A stretch of 64,000 nt of DNA from Asticcacaulis solisilvae. Its GTDB lineage: Bacteria > Pseudomonadota > Alphaproteobacteria > Caulobacterales > Caulobacteraceae. Made by a program: the position numbers and the translations under genes. This document shows, in pieces, positions 63,554 through 64,000 of this stretch. Every line of letters starts with the position of its first letter. Position 1 is the stretch's first letter. The stretch covers positions 124,001-188,000 of the forward strand of contig NZ_JAGGMI010000006.1 in NCBI RefSeq assembly GCF_017875235.1, written 5' to 3'. Under the pieces are notes generated by a model, which saw only the letters and a program-made list of their open reading frames with translations, searched no databases and was not told the DNA's origin.

Positions 63554-63988
63554 CTACCGCACCTTCAGTCCTAGTTCGGCCAACAATTCCGCGGCCTGAC
63601 CCCTCGAAATCGTCGCGCCCTTGAAACGCTTGGCATCGTCCAGTCGAACCCCACCGATATCCGTGCCGCGCAGGTCCGCACCTTCGAACCGCGCATTGTT
63701 CAACAGGGCGTCGCGCAATGAACAATCCTCAAACACGGCATTGCGGAAGTCGCAGCGCTGAAGATCGGCGTTGTGAAAATCGAGCGACTTCAGGTGCTGC
63801 TTGTTGAACGAAATATCATTCACACGCGCATCATTCAGGCGGCATTCCTCAAAACTGATATCCAGCGTTTTGGCCGTATTGAAGTTCGCACCGGTCAACT
63901 TGCAGCGCTTGAATTCGGACTGCGCCAGGGTCGCGCCGCGAAACAGCGCATTGTTGAAATCACAACCGATGAACTTTGCTTCATTCAT
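63554..63988 (-). CDS. Pentapeptide-repeat protein (5' end may lie outside the window)
   Basis: At least 144 residues of A(D/N)LxX-type pentapeptides: FIGCDFNNALFRGATLAQSE, FKRCKLTGANFNTAK, LKSLDFHNADLQRCDFRNAV, FEDCSLRDALLNNARFEGAD, LRGTDIGG. It ends with DDAKRFKGATISRGQAAELL, a common C-terminal cap. The frame is open through the last 12 bases of the window and the ATG at 63988 has no visible ribosome-binding site, so the true start may lie further upstream. Such right-handed quadrilateral helices bind various partners, in a few cases DNA gyrase. Confidence 0.8.
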   Translation of the reverse strand: MNEAKFIGCDFNNALFRGATLAQSEFKRCKLTGANFNTAKTLDISFEECRLNDARVNDISFNKQHLKSLDFHNADLQRCDFRNAVFEDCSLRDALLNNARFEGADLRGTDIGGVRLDDAKRFKGATISRGQAAELLAELGLKVR

Positions 63989-64000
63989 GACCGCGCTGGT

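Noticed and set aside
63554-63988. Quinolone-resistance (Qnr-like) protein
   Set aside because: Pentapeptide repeats alone do not indicate gyrase protection, the length and loops of Qnr are not visible, and the 5' end may be missing.
1-64000. tRNA or rRNA genes
   Set aside because: I looked through the intergenic stretches and saw no cloverleaf-type sequence with TTC-type loops or rRNA core motifs; a dedicated covariance search would be needed to exclude small RNAs.

Overview
The window looks like chromosomal DNA of a GC-rich alphaproteobacterium of the Caulobacterales, probably close to Asticcacaulis or Caulobacter (inference). Supporting signs are the trpF-trpB-trpA-accD-folC-trxA-addAB order, the rsmI-yraN-gshB-comM block, two large TonB-dependent receptors, a receptor/tryptophan-halogenase pair under a LacI regulator, the AmgK-MurU wall-recycling pair, a TTAA-N7-TTAA (CtrA-type) box, and many alphaproteobacterial palindromic intergenic repeats. 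I found no rRNA, tRNA, CRISPR array, insertion sequence or prophage, and no clearly broken gene.

Layout. 1-4.4 kb: an RpoE/ChrR (ECF11-type) sigma/anti-sigma pair divergent from an FAD oxidoreductase, a DUF1365 protein and a lipoprotein esterase; the shared intergenic region carries two matching divergent promoters. 4.3-10.1 kb: a flavin halogenase-family protein, a 927-residue TonB-dependent receptor and its likely LacI repressor, with TTGCAA boxes at 10-bp period in the receptor promoter. 10.3-19.3 kb: two tiny exported proteins with a shared Cys motif, then rph, an XRE/DUF2975 pair, rdgB, hemW, an outer-membrane barrel, rsmI, yraN, gshB and comM. 19.3-31 kb: a soluble hybrid histidine kinase with a degenerate receiver, an AmpG-type permease, maeB (malic enzyme), mutS and glnD.

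31.2-39.6 kb is a sugar locus. A minus-strand operon encodes a GH130 mannosyl-glucose phosphorylase, a mannobiose/cellobiose 2-epimerase and a sodium:solute symporter, matching the Bacteroides-type mannobiose pathway. Beside it lie a CHASE3 chemoreceptor with a perfect CtrA box and two tandem glucokinase-fold proteins. These two keep the sugar-site residues but have lost the ATP-binding signature, and one has also lost the catalytic aspartate. They are the most unusual genes in the window.

39.7-55.4 kb: trpF, trpB, trpA, accD (without zinc-ribbon cysteines), a TraB/GumN-like protein lacking the usual histidine, folC and trxA, then a tightly overlapped tsaE-amgK-murU-addB-addA operon. 55.5-64 kb: an acyltransferase, a 44-residue membrane microprotein, a membrane-tethered thioredoxin-like protein, rplS and trmD, a second TonB-dependent receptor, an ankyrin-repeat protein and a pentapeptide-repeat protein cut by the window edge.

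Three families of palindromic repeats (about 110-150 bp each) fill many gene-gene junctions. They provide a ribosome-binding site for hemW and the stop codon of maeB.
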